Positions 33,922-43,400 of a DNA stretch of 48,403 nucleotides are shown here, piece after piece (position 1 is the first letter of the stretch; the number at the start of each line of letters is the position of its first letter). Under the pieces are notes generated by a model that did no database searches, was not told the origin of the DNA, and was given only the letters and a program-made list of their open reading frames with translations. A program made the position numbers and the translations under genes. Origin of the DNA: Bacteroidales bacterium (GTDB lineage Bacteria; Bacteroidota; Bacteroidia; Bacteroidales; Bacteroidaceae); the NCBI GenBank assembly GCA_022772475.1, contig JALEZQ010000017.1, positions 1 to 48,403 of the forward strand. The letters run 5' to 3'.

Positions 33922-36543
33922 TCAGAACGTCACGCGGAACATGAAGCGGATGCCCCACTTGTTGGTCTCCGGATTTTCCGTGTAGGTCAGACGGCGGACG
34001 TACTCGATGTGGAACAGCTTGAAGATGTTGTGTATGCCCGCGATGGCCTCGACGTAGGGCGTCTTGGCGTCCATCGTGCGCGAGAGATACTGAAACTCGC
34101 CGTTGGGCTGGAAGCGGCCGGGGAAGTAGTAGAGGCGGTGGTCGTTGGCATTCTGCGGCAGGAAGGGGTTGCTCTTGTCCGTGAGCGTGCCCCAGAGCAC
34201 GTTGCAGCCGATGTATTCGCGCCACTTCAGGCGGCGGATGAGCGGGATGCGGTTCAGGATTTTGCCGTTCATATCCCACGACACCATGAGCGAGGCGTAG
34301 CGGTCGTTGAGAAACTCCATGTTGTCGATGAGGTTGAAGGTGTAGTCCTCCATGATGTACGACAGGTTGGCCGCCGGCATGATGAGCAGGGGGAAGGGCA
34401 CCTTGTTCCACTGTATGCCGCCGCGCAGGTAGGTGTCGATTTTACCCCACGAGGCCAGCCAGAAGCGTTTGTAGATGCCCGCCTCGGTCAGGTTGTAGGT
34501 GTAGTTGCTGCCCTGCTCCTCGTAGATACCCGTGGTGTGCGAGAGCGAGTAGATGGGCGCGTCACAGTTGACGGCGATGCGTCGCTGCTTGGTGTTGATC
34601 CACGTGGCGCCGGGCTGGTAGGTGATGCCGGCGGTGAAGTCGGACGTGCGCAGCTGTTTGCGGTTCATGGCGGGGTCGGCCGAGGGCGTCGGACTGCCGT
34701 TGAGCGGCTGGTAGAAGAGAGCCGCTGTGCCCTCGTCCTTCTCCGTGCGGAGCTGCAGTTTGAGGCGCAGGCCGTTGGCCCACTCGCGGTCCCAGAGCAG
34801 CTTGATGGTCTCGTAGTACATCATGTGGTCCACGGTGGTCCACTTGAACGAGGTGAAGACGTTGTCCTTGTCCGTAGGCAGGAACTTGTCGCTGGGCGAC
34901 ATGACGTCGTTGTTGTAGCTCAGGGTGAGGTTGTTGACGGGAAATTCGCGGGGCAGGTAGGCCTTCTTGTCGAACGAGTAGGTCACCTCGGCCAGTCCCT
35001 TCCATCGGTGGTCCTTAAATCCGTAGGCGGTGTAGCCCTTGAGGAAGAGGTTGGGGTTGAAGTTGGCCGTGGTCTGTGCCGAGGCACGCAGGCGCAGACC
35101 GTCCACCTGGTTTTGCGAGATGGTGGTGTTGACCGGGCCGATGTCCACCTTCGAGGGCTTTTCGGGGTTGGTGCTCGTCTCGACAAAGTTTTCGATGAAG
35201 GCCTTGGCCGTGAAGAGCACCAGTTTGAAGCCCTTGAGCTCCTGCAGGCGCTTGATGAGCAAGTCCATGCGGTCCTCGCTGGTGGTGAGCGAGTCGGCGC
35301 GGTGCTCGGCCCAGAAGGTTTCGTCGCGCATTCGCGAGTTGGTGTCCTCCATCTTGTCCCCCTTGAAGCGGAAGGTCTTGTCGGGGATTTCGGCGAAGGA
35401 GAAGCGGCTGTATTCGGTGGTGCGCTTCACCTGAAATTTCTGTAGATACTTGGCCAGCGACAGTTGGACAATCATGTCGTCGCGCACGAGCACCTGCTCG
35501 CCGCCGGGCAGACTGTCGAACTGCTGGATGATGCGCATGTTCTCCACGAAGTTGACGTCGGAGCGGCGGGGAATGCCCAGGTCGGCGCGGAACACGCGGT
35601 AGGTGCTGTCGGCAGGGATGAAGAGTGAGCCGCTGAAGCCGAAATCCTGCGGGTTGTTGGGCGTGAAATCGACGCGTATGCACTTGACGCCATCGACCAT
35701 GGTGGTGTCTTCGATGAAGAAGCGGTAGAAGTTGATGGCCGAGCGCGAGGAGATGGGGCTGATGAAGGGGTATTGCAGCAGGCGAATCTCGTCGTCGTAG
35801 ATGTTGACGTCGGTGAAGCAGTCGTTAAGCAGGGTGCTGAGGATGTCGCCCGTGTTGAACAGGTCGTTGACGCCGTTGCTGCGGTGGCCGGTGACGATGC
35901 TCTTTTCCGCTTGCGGACGTTTGCGGAAAATCTCGTGCGTCACCGTTTCCTCCACGGAGATGGGCAGGATGCGCTTGCCCGTCTCGTTGCATATCTCGAC
36001 GTGGTCCTTGAGGAAAGGCATCTTCTTGAACGTGCCCTCCTCGAACATGCGGTCCGTCACGTCGTTGATGGCGAAAGTCAGTTTGGAGTACTTGTCGAAA
36101 CTGTAGTAGTCGTTCTGCTTGAGGTCGCTGCGTCGCTTGGCGTCGATGACCTTGCGCATGAGTTCGACGGCGGGGTTGTTCTTTCGCGAGTACTTTGTTC
36201 GGCGTCGTGTGACGGTGGCCTCGCCCAGTGCATCCTTCAAGCCCTCGAGCCTGATGTTGTACGTCCCCGCCTGCGTGACGCGCAGGGTCTTGGTGGTGTA
36301 GCCGATCATAGACACCCTGAGCTGTCCGGCGCGGAACGGCAGGGCGTAGCGGCCGGCCTCGTTGGTGCGCGTGATGGCGCCCCCTTCGACGAGGACGTTG
36401 GCAAAGGGCAGAGGCTCGCCCGTCTGGGCGTCGGTGACGGTGCCCGTCAGGCGCTGGGCCACGGCCTGCACCATGCAGCACAGGAAGAGCAGCACCAGGG
36501 CGGTGGCGCGGCGTGAGGAATGGAGAGGAGTGGGGAGAAGCAT
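33922..36543 (-). CDS. DUF5686 outer-membrane protein with carboxypeptidase-like domain
   Basis: A predicted outer-membrane beta-barrel protein of unknown role, common in Bacteroidota. The signal peptide ends near VQAVAQ. Residues about 31-115 form a carboxypeptidase-regulatory-like domain (LTGTVTDAQTGEPLPFANVL, then MIGYTTKTLRV). The rest (about 130-873) matches the DUF5686 pattern, starting with NPAVELMRKVIDAKRRSD and ending in strands that close with the aromatic terminus FMFRVTF. Length is typical. It is a single gene: a -7 element lies at 36612-36619 and a GC hairpin in the leader. It has no TonB-dependent plug. Confidence 0.9.
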   Translation of the reverse strand: MLLPTPLHSSRRATALVLLFLCCMVQAVAQRLTGTVTDAQTGEPLPFANVLVEGGAITRTNEAGRYALPFRAGQLRVSMIGYTTKTLRVTQAGTYNIRLEGLKDALGEATVTRRRTKYSRKNNPAVELMRKVIDAKRRSDLKQNDYYSFDKYSKLTFAINDVTDRMFEEGTFKKMPFLKDHVEICNETGKRILPISVEETVTHEIFRKRPQAEKSIVTGHRSNGVNDLFNTGDILSTLLNDCFTDVNIYDDEIRLLQYPFISPISSRSAINFYRFFIEDTTMVDGVKCIRVDFTPNNPQDFGFSGSLFIPADSTYRVFRADLGIPRRSDVNFVENMRIIQQFDSLPGGEQVLVRDDMIVQLSLAKYLQKFQVKRTTEYSRFSFAEIPDKTFRFKGDKMEDTNSRMRDETFWAEHRADSLTTSEDRMDLLIKRLQELKGFKLVLFTAKAFIENFVETSTNPEKPSKVDIGPVNTTISQNQVDGLRLRASAQTTANFNPNLFLKGYTAYGFKDHRWKGLAEVTYSFDKKAYLPREFPVNNLTLSYNNDVMSPSDKFLPTDKDNVFTSFKWTTVDHMMYYETIKLLWDREWANGLRLKLQLRTEKDEGTAALFYQPLNGSPTPSADPAMNRKQLRTSDFTAGITYQPGATWINTKQRRIAVNCDAPIYSLSHTTGIYEEQGSNYTYNLTEAGIYKRFWLASWGKIDTYLRGGIQWNKVPFPLLIMPAANLSYIMEDYTFNLIDNMEFLNDRYASLMVSWDMNGKILNRIPLIRRLKWREYIGCNVLWGTLTDKSNPFLPQNANDHRLYYFPGRFQPNGEFQYLSRTMDAKTPYVEAIAGIHNIFKLFHIEYVRRLTYTENPETNKWGIRFMFRVTF

Positions 36544-36565
36544 AGGGTAATGTCGCGGGGAAAGG

Positions 36566-36619
36566 GCGGCGGCTGTCAGGGTGCTGAAGCCGCCGCGTTG
36601 AGAATACGCCGCAAAGTTA
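36566..36619 (-). promoter_or_regulatory. -7 element and leader hairpin before the DUF5686 gene
   Basis: TAACTTTG (36619-36612, minus) is a full -7 match without a clear -33 element. Between it and the start codon GCGGCGGCT (36566-36574) pairs with AGCCGCCGC (36588-36596). The hairpin could also end transcripts coming from the DUF4435 gene, though it lacks a T-tract. Confidence 0.5.
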
Positions 36620-36651
36620 CTCAGTTTTCATGACATGCGGGCACGCGCGCG

Positions 36652-37746
36652 CTATAAATCTGTGTTAACGGCGGGGGCGGGTGATGTTCCGGGGTTCTCG
36701 GGTTTTCCGGAATTTCCGGAATCTCCGGAAATTCCAGCATTTCCGGCTGCGGCCGCCTCGACGATGCGCCGGCGTATATCCTGCTGTATGCGCTGATACA
36801 GCGGGCAGTCGGTATAGCCCGTGTGCTTGCGCAGCATCTCCTCGACGGGTGCCACGGCGTGGTGATAGGCCGCCAGTTCGTTTTGGTGCTGCGTTTCGTG
36901 GACGGCCAGGCGGCGTATCTCGTGCTCGCGCTCGCGGCGCAGCGCCTCACATACCGTGCCGAGCATGGGCGCCACGATGCCGTCGAAGAGGTCGTGGCCG
37001 CGCATATAGAGATAGGTGGTCTGCGGTGTGAGCCCCAGGGTGCGCAGCTGGGCGTCGAGCGGTTTGTAGGTGGTGCGGGCCTGCGGAAACTGGCGTTGCA
37101 GGCGGCTCACCTTGGCGTTGACGCGGTGGCGCAGACTGCTGAGCGTGGTTTCGGGGTGGTAGAAGTTGAGCTGGTCGATGGCGATGATGTGATACATGTC
37201 CAGCATGGAGAACGTCGTGTAGTGGCCGTAGCGGTAGGCCCATACGTTCCAGACGAAGAGCGGCCAGATGGTCTCGGAGTAGCTGGCGAGGAAGGCCTCG
37301 AAGTTGAAAAGGCGGTGGTCGTTGAGCGTGGCCATGACGCAGACGCCGTCCAGCGCCGGCGCGTAACACTGGAAACTCTCTATGGCATAGACATAGGTGT
37401 GGAAGACGTAGGGATTGCGGCACACCTGGCGCGACGTCTCCGTGACGCCCTGCAGCAGGTAGTCGTAGTCGGCATCGACGCAGGCTATCATCCACTCGCC
37501 CAGGCGCTCGCCCAGGTCGTTGGCCAGCGCAATCTTCTTGCCCTTGCACAGCGAGGTGCGCGAGGGCAGCATCACCTCGAAGCGCAGGTCGGGCGTTTCG
37601 AGGGAGCGCAGCAGCCGGCTCCAGAAGAGGACGTCGTCGTAACTCTCGACGTAGGCCACTACGCGGCGCTGCGCACGGCGTCCCGCCAGGCGGTTGGCCG
37701 CCGCCACATACTGCGAGTTGAGGTTTTGGGAGAGGCGTTTCGACAT
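36652..37746 (-). CDS. DUF4435 (TOPRIM-like) protein, PARIS AriB-like
   Basis: DUF4435 proteins have a TOPRIM fold and act as the effector nuclease (AriB) in PARIS anti-phage systems. Visible family signatures are VAYVESYDDVLFWSRLL (Glu34, Asp37, Asp38), the acidic motif VDADYDYLL (Asp91, Asp93, Asp95) and TYVYAIESFQCY (Glu123), so the presumed metal-binding residues are intact. It lies 33 bases after an ABC-type AAA ATPase on the same strand, the order seen in PARIS. The last 35 or so residues form a Gly/Ser/Pro/Asn-rich tail (GISGDSGNSGKPENPG) encoded by repeated TTCCGGAA-like DNA. A housekeeping or overcoming-lysogenization-like role remains possible. Confidence 0.8.
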   Translation of the reverse strand: MSKRLSQNLNSQYVAAANRLAGRRAQRRVVAYVESYDDVLFWSRLLRSLETPDLRFEVMLPSRTSLCKGKKIALANDLGERLGEWMIACVDADYDYLLQGVTETSRQVCRNPYVFHTYVYAIESFQCYAPALDGVCVMATLNDHRLFNFEAFLASYSETIWPLFVWNVWAYRYGHYTTFSMLDMYHIIAIDQLNFYHPETTLSSLRHRVNAKVSRLQRQFPQARTTYKPLDAQLRTLGLTPQTTYLYMRGHDLFDGIVAPMLGTVCEALRREREHEIRRLAVHETQHQNELAAYHHAVAPVEEMLRKHTGYTDCPLYQRIQQDIRRRIVEAAAAGNAGISGDSGNSGKPENPGTSPAPAVNTDL

Positions 37747-37779
37747 GGCGTGGGCTGATTAGAGGGGCGTTCCGTGCGG

Positions 37780-38610
37780 TCAGAGCGTGATGTCGCTCAC
37801 CTCCGTGACGGCATCTTCCCATCCGTCCATGATGACCGCCGGCGAGTGGGTGGTGAGGATAATCTGCGCGTTGGGGTTGATGTCGCGCACCATGGTGATG
37901 AGGCGCTTCTGCCACTCGAAGTGCAGACTGGCCTCGGGCTCGTCCATAAAGAGGACGTAGGGCTGGTGGTCCTCGCAGAGCGCGGTGAGCAGGATGACGA
38001 GCATCTGCTTCTCACCGCTGGAGAGGAGGTAGGGCTGAAGGTGCTCGTCGTACTGAATAAAACTCAGTTCGTTGCTTCGGCGGTCAATCTTCTTCCCCGT
38101 CTCGCTGAATAGGTCATCCACAAGGTCCTGGAAGCGCGTTTTGGTCGCTGCGGCCGTGGCCGCCTGCCGGCGCACATCCTCGTCGTTGCTCTGGAGCATC
38201 TCGATGATGCGGTTGGCCACGTTCACCTGGTAGTCCAGATAGCGGCGCTGGAGGAGGTAGAGCTGCCAGTCGAGCTCGGTGTTGACGCGCATGTCCGTAA
38301 TCTGGTGGAGTTTGTCGCCCGGCACGAAGTGGCGGTCGAAACTGCGGATGATGTCGTAGCGTATGCCGTCGGCGTCGGACGGCTGGAAGTCGATGGTCAC
38401 GCCCAGCCGTATGCCCTCGTCTGTGATTTCGCCCGACGACGGCAGGGCGCGCAGGTGCTGCACCATACGGTTGATGATGGTGCTCTTGCCGGCGCCGTTG
38501 CTGCCGGAGAGGACGTTGACGTCGGGCCGGAGGGTCCATACGATGTGCTTGTGTCCGCTCCACAGGCTGCTAATCTCGATGCGCCGGATGTAGTTTGCAG
38601 GATGTTTCAT
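37780..38610 (-). CDS. ABC-type AAA ATPase, PARIS AriA-like
   Basis: A compact ATPase of the SMC/RecF/ABC type. It has Walker A GSNGAGKS (36-43), the ABC signature LSSGEKQ (196-202), Walker B YVLFMDEPEAS (218-228) and the switch histidine in TTHSPAVI (His255). About 100 residues between Walker A and the signature (with QRRYLDYQVNVANRI) could form a short helical insert. At 276 residues it is clearly shorter than the AriA proteins I know of, which carry a longer insert. It is first in a two-gene unit with the DUF4435 protein and has a -7 element upstream at 38700-38707. Together the pair resembles PARIS, where the ATPase holds the nuclease until a phage protein triggers release. Confidence 0.85.
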   Translation of the reverse strand: MKHPANYIRRIEISSLWSGHKHIVWTLRPDVNVLSGSNGAGKSTIINRMVQHLRALPSSGEITDEGIRLGVTIDFQPSDADGIRYDIIRSFDRHFVPGDKLHQITDMRVNTELDWQLYLLQRRYLDYQVNVANRIIEMLQSNDEDVRRQAATAAATKTRFQDLVDDLFSETGKKIDRRSNELSFIQYDEHLQPYLLSSGEKQMLVILLTALCEDHQPYVLFMDEPEASLHFEWQKRLITMVRDINPNAQIILTTHSPAVIMDGWEDAVTEVSDITL

Positions 38611-38699
38611 GGTCGTTGGCGTTGCTTGAGGGGGTGGGGGTGGAAAAGGAGAATGGCGGGTGTGCGGCGGCTCAGTCGTCGCCCCACTGCCCTATGCCA

Positions 38700-38707
38700 C
38701 AAAGGTA
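38700..38707 (-). promoter_or_regulatory. -7 element before the ATPase-DUF4435 pair
   Basis: TACCTTTG on the minus strand matches TAnnTTTG, about 90 bases before the ATPase start. No good -33 element is seen. The leader would be about 84 bases. Confidence 0.45.
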
Positions 38708-38816
38708 CGGACATTTGGCCGGCGGCGGAAGCGAAACGGCGGCAACTTTCGCCCCATTTCCTTCCATTTTTTCCTTTATGCCTCTCGCCGGCCGGTCACT
38801 GTGCCGTACCTGAGGG

Positions 38817-40172
38817 CTACAGGTCGGAGAGGTCAAGGCGGAAGGTCTGGTCGGGCACCTGCTCCTTCTGCAAGAACATGAGCATGTAGATGGGCATATA
38901 GACCACGCGGCCTTTCGTCTCGACGTTGCCGTTGCAGAGCACGAGGCCCTCGTCTATATCATATTCGGTCGAGGCCATGACGTTCGACAGGGCGTGATGG
39001 CGCTCATAGTCCTTGCCCGACTTCACCTCGATGGGCAGGATCTTGCCACGGTGCTCCACGACGAAGTCCAACTCGCCCTGCCGCTTACTGTTATAATAAT
39101 ATAGGTCAAAGCCGTGCGCCTTCAGTTCCTGTGCCACATAGTTCTCGTAGATGGACCCGAAGTTGATGGCCTGCTCATCGTTGAGCAGCTGCAACTGGAT
39201 GCCCCCGGCACACTGGCAGGAGAGCAGTCCCACGTCGCTTTGGAAGAGTTTGAAGAGGTTTCGGGTCTTGGCCAGCAGCAGAGGCAGTTTGGGCTCCTCC
39301 ACGTTGTAGGTGGGCAGGGCCACGCCGGCATCTCTGAGCCAGAGGAAACTGTTTTCGTAGGAGGCAAAGCGCGCTTTCTCGTTCAGGTTCTTGAGGATGA
39401 AGCGTTTGTTTTTCGCGTTCAGTTCGGAGGGGATGAGTTGGAAAACCTCGTCGATGTACAGTTTCTGACTGTTGTCGCCCGTCTTATACTTCATGATGTC
39501 GCGCTGATACTCTCGGAGCACGCTTTTCTGTATGGCCACCACCTCCTGCAGGTTGTTGGTGTCGAGATAGGTCTGCACGGCCTGAGGCATGCCCCCTACG
39601 ATCAGATACAGGCGGAAGGCCTGCATCAGCCGCCGGTGCACAAAACTGTCCACGGCGGTCCGTTCCGTCCAGTTGCGGCGCAGGGCCTCCACCACGGTCT
39701 GCGACATGCCCACCGCTGTGAGAAATTCCTGCAGGTCCATGGGGTACATGTCCTTGACGTCCATATAGCCCACGGGCTCCGAGCGGAGGTTGTTGAGCTC
39801 GATGCCCAGGAGCGAGCCGCTCAGGGCATAGCGATAACTGCCCTCGTCCACAAGGCTCTTGATAAGGGTGACCACGTCGGGATAGACCTGCACCTCGTCA
39901 AAGAACACCAGGGTGCGGCCTTTGACAAGCGGTTTGTTGACGAAGGCCGACAGTCTGAAGAGCATGTCCTGCGCATCGCGGGCACCCCGGAAGATGCCGA
40001 CAGCCTCGGGCGAGGTGATAAAGTTGACCTCCACAAAGTAGTCGAAATTGCGCCGTGCTGCCGCGCGTATAGAGTAGGTTTTCCCTATCTGCCGGGCGCC
40101 CGTCACAAGCACGGCCTTCTTCGTGCGTTTGAAGAAGCGGTCGAAGTATGCGTCTATCTTTCTGTCTATCAT
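38817..40172 (-). CDS. AAA_14 / DUF4143 ATP-binding protein
   Basis: A member of the large family of ATPases with an N-terminal AAA_14 domain and a C-terminal DUF4143 domain, often patchily distributed among related strains. Walker A is GARQIGKT (25-32), Walker B TLVFFDEVQ (87-95), and a sensor-like YALSGSLLG follows (115-123). The C-terminal part has a PD-(D/E)XK nuclease-like pattern: Glu343 region (IYENYVAQEL), Asp369 (GELDFVV) and Glu382-x-Lys384 (LPIEVKSGK). The cellular role of the family is not established. Three copies of a 14-bp sequence spaced 33 bp apart lie right upstream of the start and may control it. No standard promoter is clear. Confidence 0.9.
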   Translation of the reverse strand: MIDRKIDAYFDRFFKRTKKAVLVTGARQIGKTYSIRAAARRNFDYFVEVNFITSPEAVGIFRGARDAQDMLFRLSAFVNKPLVKGRTLVFFDEVQVYPDVVTLIKSLVDEGSYRYALSGSLLGIELNNLRSEPVGYMDVKDMYPMDLQEFLTAVGMSQTVVEALRRNWTERTAVDSFVHRRLMQAFRLYLIVGGMPQAVQTYLDTNNLQEVVAIQKSVLREYQRDIMKYKTGDNSQKLYIDEVFQLIPSELNAKNKRFILKNLNEKARFASYENSFLWLRDAGVALPTYNVEEPKLPLLLAKTRNLFKLFQSDVGLLSCQCAGGIQLQLLNDEQAINFGSIYENYVAQELKAHGFDLYYYNSKRQGELDFVVEHRGKILPIEVKSGKDYERHHALSNVMASTEYDIDEGLVLCNGNVETKGRVVYMPIYMLMFLQKEQVPDQTFRLDLSDL

Positions 40173-40191
40173 ATTGCTGTGTCTTTCGCGT

Positions 40192-40271
40192 TACACTTTT
40201 CCAAGGCAAAACCGCGGGGATTCTTACACTTTTCCAAGGCGAAAATAGGCATTTCTCTACACTTTTCCAAG
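40192..40271. repeat. Three 14-bp direct repeats at exact 33-bp spacing
   Basis: TACACTTTTCCAAG occurs at 40192-40205, 40225-40238 and 40258-40271. The first two copies match further on both sides. The 33-bp period is about three helical turns, which fits stacked protein sites in front of the AAA_14 gene, 20-100 bases from its start. Three units with 19-base gaps and no conserved hairpin do not make a CRISPR array. Confidence 0.7.
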
Positions 40272-40388
40272 AAGACGGCAACAAAAATGCGGGCGACGGG
40301 GCGGCGAGGGCGGCGGCACACTCGCGCGACGGGGCGGCGGCATTCGTCGTGAAAAAGTGCCCGTTGGTCTATTCCCGGCCGAAGGGGC

Positions 40389-40419
40389 TTGGAGCGGCCA
40401 TATAAAATGCCTAACTTCG
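40389..40419 (+). promoter_or_regulatory. Promoter of the outer-membrane barrel gene
   Basis: TTGG, 19 bases, TAACTTCG: each element differs from the TTTG / TAnnTTTG consensus by one base and the spacing is ideal. Transcription would start about 30 bases before the ATG at 40457. Confidence 0.6.
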
Positions 40420-40456
40420 CCGGCGTAAACAAAAAACACTCTCCTAAAGTATCATC

Positions 40457-43400
40457 ATGAGCATTACCCTCCCCTCCTTCCTGCGTAAGGCCGTGGCCCT
40501 CGCGGCCCTCACAGCCGCCGCCGTGGCTCCCGCCGTGGCCCAGCGCTTCGTCGTCACAGGTCAGGTGCGCAACGCCCAGACCAAGGCCCCCGAAGAGTTT
40601 GTCTCGACAGTCCTGCTGCGTGCCGACAGCACCGCCATCGTCGGCGCCATGACCGACGAAAAGGGTCGCTTCACCCTGATGGCACGCCAGGCCGGCCGCT
40701 ATATTATTAAGGTGTCGTCTGTGGGCAGCCGCACGGTATATACCAACGTGGCGCTGACGGCACAGGCCGACTCGGTCAACGTCGGCACCATCACCCTGCA
40801 ATCGGCCGACCACCAGCTGGGTACGGCCGTCGTCACGGCCACCGTGGCTCGCGTGGAGCAGGTCAACGACACGACCCAATATAACGCCTCAGCCTACCGC
40901 GTGCCCGAGGGCTCGACGCTCGAGGCCCTGGTGGAGCAGCTGCCGGGTGTCGAGGTAGATGACGACGGCACCATCAAGTGGAAAGGCAAAGCCGTCACCG
41001 AGTTTCTCATCAACGGCAAAGACTTCTTCAAGGGCGACACCAAGACGGCCATGAAAAACCTGCCCGTGGAGATTGTCAACAAGATCAAGGCCTATGACAA
41101 GAAGAGCGACTACACCGAAATGACGGGCATCGACGATGGCGAGGAGACCACCGTCCTGGACATCGTCACCAAACGCGCCCTGAACGAGTCGTGGATAACG
41201 AACGTCGACCTGTCGATGGGCTCGAAAGACCGCTACTCGGCCAAGTTCTTCCTCACCCGCTTCACCGACCGCTCGCGCATCTCGGCCTACGGATCGGCCA
41301 ACAACATCAACGACCGCGGCTTCGGCTCGCGTGGTCGTATGGGCGGCGGCAGCGGTCTGGTGGCCACCAAGAGCGGCGGCCTCGACTTCTCATGGGAGAA
41401 CGGTCGCAAGAAGCGTGAAGCCGGACGCTTCGAGGTGGGCGGCAACGTCAACGCCAGACACACCTCGTCCGACGCCATCACGCGCACCTCGTCCGAGACC
41501 TTCCTCACCCAGGGCCGCTCGGGCTCGTTCGGCGAGAGTTTCTCGCGCTCGGGAAGCAGCAGCACCAGCCTCAACTCGCAGCTGCGCCTGCAGTGGAACC
41601 CCGATACGATGACCAACATCTCCTTCCGCCCCTCCTACTCCTACAGCGAGAGCAAGGGCAACAGCATGAGCCGCTCGGCCACCTTCAACGACGACCCCAA
41701 CCAGATTGACGGCATGTACACGCCCCTCGACAGCATGTTTGTCGATGCCCTGGCCAACAGCGCCATGGCAGCCATCAACCCCGAACTGCTCGCCATCGCC
41801 ATCAACCGCAACCAAAACTACTCCCTCTCCGACAGCAAGAGCCATAACGTCTCGGGCAACGCCAACTTCACCCGCCGCCTGGGAAGCAACGGCCGCAACG
41901 TCTCCCTCCGTCTGCAGGCCGGATATCAGAAGAACGAGAGCAACAGCTACTCCCTCTCCGATATCAAGTACTTCAGCGGCAACCGCGACGGGCAGTTCAT
42001 CAACCAGTACTCCACCTCGCCCGTGAAAAACTGGAACTACGGCGTCCGCCTGGGCTACGTCGAGCCCCTGGGCAAGCAGTGGTTCGCCGAACTCAACTAC
42101 AACTACAACTTCCGCTATCAGGACCGCGACCGCGGACGCTACCGCCTCGACAGCCTCGGCGGCGCATGGGCCGACATGGTGCAGAGCCTCGCCATGTTTG
42201 GCACGCTGCCCACCATCGACGACTGGATGAACATCGCCCGCGACGACTACAACTCGCAGTACGCCACCTACAAGTACTACAACCACTCCATCAACGTCGG
42301 CGTGCGGTATAACACCGAGACCGTGCGCTTCAACGCCGGCGTGGCCATCAACCCCGAGAAGACCAAGATGGCCTACAACCGCCCCGGACAGCACATCGAC
42401 ACCCTCATCACCCGCGACGTCTTCACCATGAGCCCCCAGGTGCGCCTGCGCTACCGCTTCTCACGTACCACCAACCTCGACATCAACTACCGCGGCTCGT
42501 CGTCGCAGCCCTCGATGACCGACCTGCTGGCCGTCGTCGATGACACCAATCCCCTGAACATCTCCATGGGTAACCCCGGCCTCAAACCCTCCTGGACCGA
42601 CAACATGGACCTCAGCTTCAGCACCTACGACGAGGACACACAGCGTACCATGGCCGTGCGCGTCAACGGACAGATGCGCCGCAACGCCATCTCCAACCGC
42701 ATGATCTATGACGACAAGACCGGCGTCAGCTACCGCCGCCCCGAGAATATCAACGGCAACTGGAGCACCAACGCCAACTTCATGATCAACACGCCCTTCA
42801 CCTGGGCCCCGACCTTCAGCATCGCCTCACACACCGACGTGGGCTACTCTAACGAGGTGGGCTACATCTCCCGCCTGTCCGACTCGCAGGGCAACATCTC
42901 CGGCGCCGTGGCCGCGCTCGACGGTACCTACGAGGGCTACGACCGCATCTTCGCCGCTGCCAACTCGGCCAAGAACACCACCAAGAACCTCCGCCTGAAC
43001 GAGAACCTCACCCTCACCTATCGCCACGACTGGTTTGACATCAACCTCAACGGCCGCGTCAACTACCAGCACGCCCGCGCCACGCTCCAGGAGAGCGCTA
43101 ACATGGACACGTGGAACTTCTCCTACGGCGGCAGCTTCAACCTGCGCCTGCCCTGGAACATGACCATCTCCTCCGACATGCGCATGAGTTCGCGCCGTGG
43201 CTACGCCTCATCGACGATGAACACCAACGAACTGCTGTGGAACGCCCAAATCGCCCAGAGCTTCCTCAAGGGCAACGCCGCCACCATCAGCCTGCAGTTC
43301 TTCGACATCCTCCACAACCAGAGCAACGTGTCGCGCGCACTCAGCGCCACCAGCCGCCGCGACTCGTGGAACAACTCCATCAACTCCTACTTCATGCTCC

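Noticed and set aside
40192-40271. CRISPR array
   Set aside because: Only three short repeats of 14 bp with 19-bp gaps, no cas genes, and the gaps are partly similar to each other.
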